Assembly (NCBI GenBank): GCA_023717605.1
Contig: JAMQPH010000228.1
Span: forward strand, 1-42,734
Direction of reading: 5' to 3'
Length of the DNA stretch: 42,734 bases
DNA from: Pyrinomonadaceae bacterium
Lineage (GTDB): Bacteria > Acidobacteriota > Blastocatellia > Pyrinomonadales > Pyrinomonadaceae
The translations under genes were made by a program, and so were the position numbers. A model generated the notes under the pieces. The model saw only the letters and a program-made list of their open reading frames with translations. It made no database searches and was not told where the DNA came from. This document shows positions 41,761 to 42,734 of this stretch, piece by piece. Numbering within the stretch: position 1 is the first letter of the stretch; every line of letters begins with the position of its first letter.

Positions 41761-42275
41761 AACAGCTCCTCGCATGTGAAGTATAGTCGATCCAGGGCGA
41801 CGCCGCGAAGATATTCAACTCGTGTCGCACCAACGAAGACCCTTCAGCTGGCCGACGTCCTTGGACAAAGAAAGGTGATTCGCGCCACTCGATCCTGACC
41901 TCAAACAAAGAACAAACGCGCAGTTGAGAGTTAACTGGGCGGCGCGGAGTCTGTGGTTTCGGCACTAGATTCAAAGTCAGATTGACGCTCAAGCATCGGC
42001 TTGTGCGAAGCCCAATTCGCGCCGTTTCAAGAACCAACGTGGCGAGAGTGTAGCGTGAGGAGTTGCTGCGCACCTGAAGTTTTTAGACACGTCACCCCTA
42101 AAGGAATTCGCGTCGAGCACACGGAGCATGCGCTGGCATGCTGGAGCAGGCACGCCGCTTGCTGAGCCTGCTGAAGCAGTAACAGGAGATAACGATCTCC
42201 AGCATGCAATGGCATGCCCGGCATGCCCGCGCATGCGCAGTCAATTAATAAGATGAACCAGAAAGGAAGACTGTC
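41761..42275. other. Gene-free region with palindromes upstream of the MobC-like gene
   Basis: No credible gene was seen in this stretch. Its right half (about 42118-42245) is rich in GCATGC palindromes and inverted repeats described in the next entry. GAAAGGAAG before the ATG at 42276 is the ribosome-binding site of the following gene. Confidence 0.4.
42136..42207. repeat. 11-bp inverted repeat with internal hairpin, oriT-like position
   Basis: GCATGCTGGAG (42136-42146) and its complement CTCCAGCATGC (42197-42207) enclose GGAGAT-AACG-ATCTCC (42185-42200), which shares bases with the right arm, so the two pairings compete. Further GCATGC palindromes follow to 42236. Its place just before a MobC-like gene suggests a transfer origin, which is inference. 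Confidence 0.5.
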
Positions 42276-42653
42276 ATGACCAAGAAAGGCCTTCGATTCC
42301 CACACACAATCTCTTATCGACTGACTGATGAGGACTTCCTCAAGCTTGAACAAGAGGTCAACGAGACAGGTCTCACTGCGCACGATTGGTGCCGCCTAGT
42401 GGTGTTGGATAGGCTGAATCAAGAATACGCATTGTCGAGGAATGAGCGCTTTCTGTTCGCGCAGGTGGCGCGCATTCAGTACCTGGTAAGCATAGGCTTT
42501 CAGATGCTGGCTGATGACAAACTGAGCACCGAACAGTGGAGAAAGATCCGAGTCTTCGCCAAAGAAAACGTCAATGTCGTCGCCTATAAAACCATGAAGG
42601 ATTTTCGTTCCAGAACGGCTAGCGAAGGCCGGGGAGCAGGCTCCAGCAGGTAA
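42276..42653 (+). CDS. MobC/CopG-like small protein
   Basis: A 125-residue basic protein. The start PHTISYRLTDEDFLKLEQEV, NETGLTAHDWCRLVVLDRLN has the strand-helix-helix look of ribbon-helix-helix relaxosome or CopG proteins, and the rest is helical. I cannot name a family with certainty. The last part (FRSRTASEGRG...) looks unlike the rest. A different frame from 42598 to the TAG at 42724-42726 reads as an acidic tail (AKAGEQAPAGND, KPTDEPGAGVSDADATETIK), so the gene may be frameshifted near 42600. A relaxase gene, if present, would lie beyond the window. Confidence 0.55.
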   Translation: MTKKGLRFPHTISYRLTDEDFLKLEQEVNETGLTAHDWCRLVVLDRLNQEYALSRNERFLFAQVARIQYLVSIGFQMLADDKLSTEQWRKIRVFAKENVNVVAYKTMKDFRSRTASEGRGAGSSR

Positions 42654-42734
42654 CGATAAACCAACTGATGAGCCCGGCGCGGGCGTGTCGGATGCCGACG
42701 CAACCGAGACGATCAAGGTGGATTAGTCAATTGG

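Noticed and set aside
41633-42073. 146-codon open frame overlapping the DUF433 gene
   Set aside because: It runs through the antitoxin gene on the same strand in another frame, and it has no domain or ribosome-binding site.

Overview
This 42.7 kb window looks like chromosomal DNA from an Acidobacteriota bacterium, probably of the Blastocatellia type. That assignment is inferred from gene content: a secreted VWA protein of the kind typical of Acidobacteria, a secreted protein with two LTN-type repeats, a Tes/MSS-like radical SAM protein (Acidobacteria make membrane-spanning lipids), and intergenic tracts built from short degenerate words (AACTCGAAACT, ACTTTGTACTT, CACGAA).

Layout. (1) 0.2-10.4 kb: a divisome-type small membrane protein and a phosphohexomutase on the minus strand, a sigma-54 enhancer-binding regulator, a GT87-type membrane glycosyltransferase, two paralogous large polytopic GT-C-like proteins, and an isoprenylcysteine-methyltransferase-like membrane protein. 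(2) 10.4-11.15 kb: a long leader without genes. (3) 11.15-22.8 kb: a complete Tad/Flp pilus locus in the order flp1, flp2, prepilin peptidase, cpaB, secretin, tadG-like, two tadE-like, tadZ, tadA, tadB, tadC, tadD. Both pilin genes are too short for most ORF callers. (4) 22.8-27.1 kb: co-directional genes that look like an extension of the locus: a winged-helix AAA+ ATPase, a lytic transglycosylase, a two-repeat secreted protein and a secreted VWA protein. (5) 27.2-29.1 kb: a third GT-C-like paralogue, followed by a short duplicated remnant of the VWA gene end. (6) 29.4-34.6 kb: the Tes/MSS-like radical SAM protein, then housekeeping genes rpsU, surE, pcm and a DedA protein.

(7) From 34.7 kb to the right edge: an integrated element. 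A complete tRNA-Pro(CGG) is followed after 6 bp by the stop codon of a convergent tyrosine recombinase. Next come three 35-bp tandem repeats, an excisionase-like HTH gene, and an array of about 13 small hairpins at roughly 20-bp pitch. An ArsR-led operon follows, in which an (SRPBCC + alpha/beta hydrolase) cassette is duplicated and one hydrolase copy is dead. After it lie a second small hairpin cluster, a DUF433/DUF5615 toxin-antitoxin-like pair whose toxin is frameshifted, a palindrome-rich tract, and a small MobC-like gene. No second copy of the tRNA 3' end was seen, so the far end of the element probably lies outside the window.

The two points most worth following are the radical SAM protein as a candidate for joining lipid tails across the membrane, and the hairpin arrays on either side of the ArsR cassette. 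All family names come from reading motifs by eye; no database search was run.
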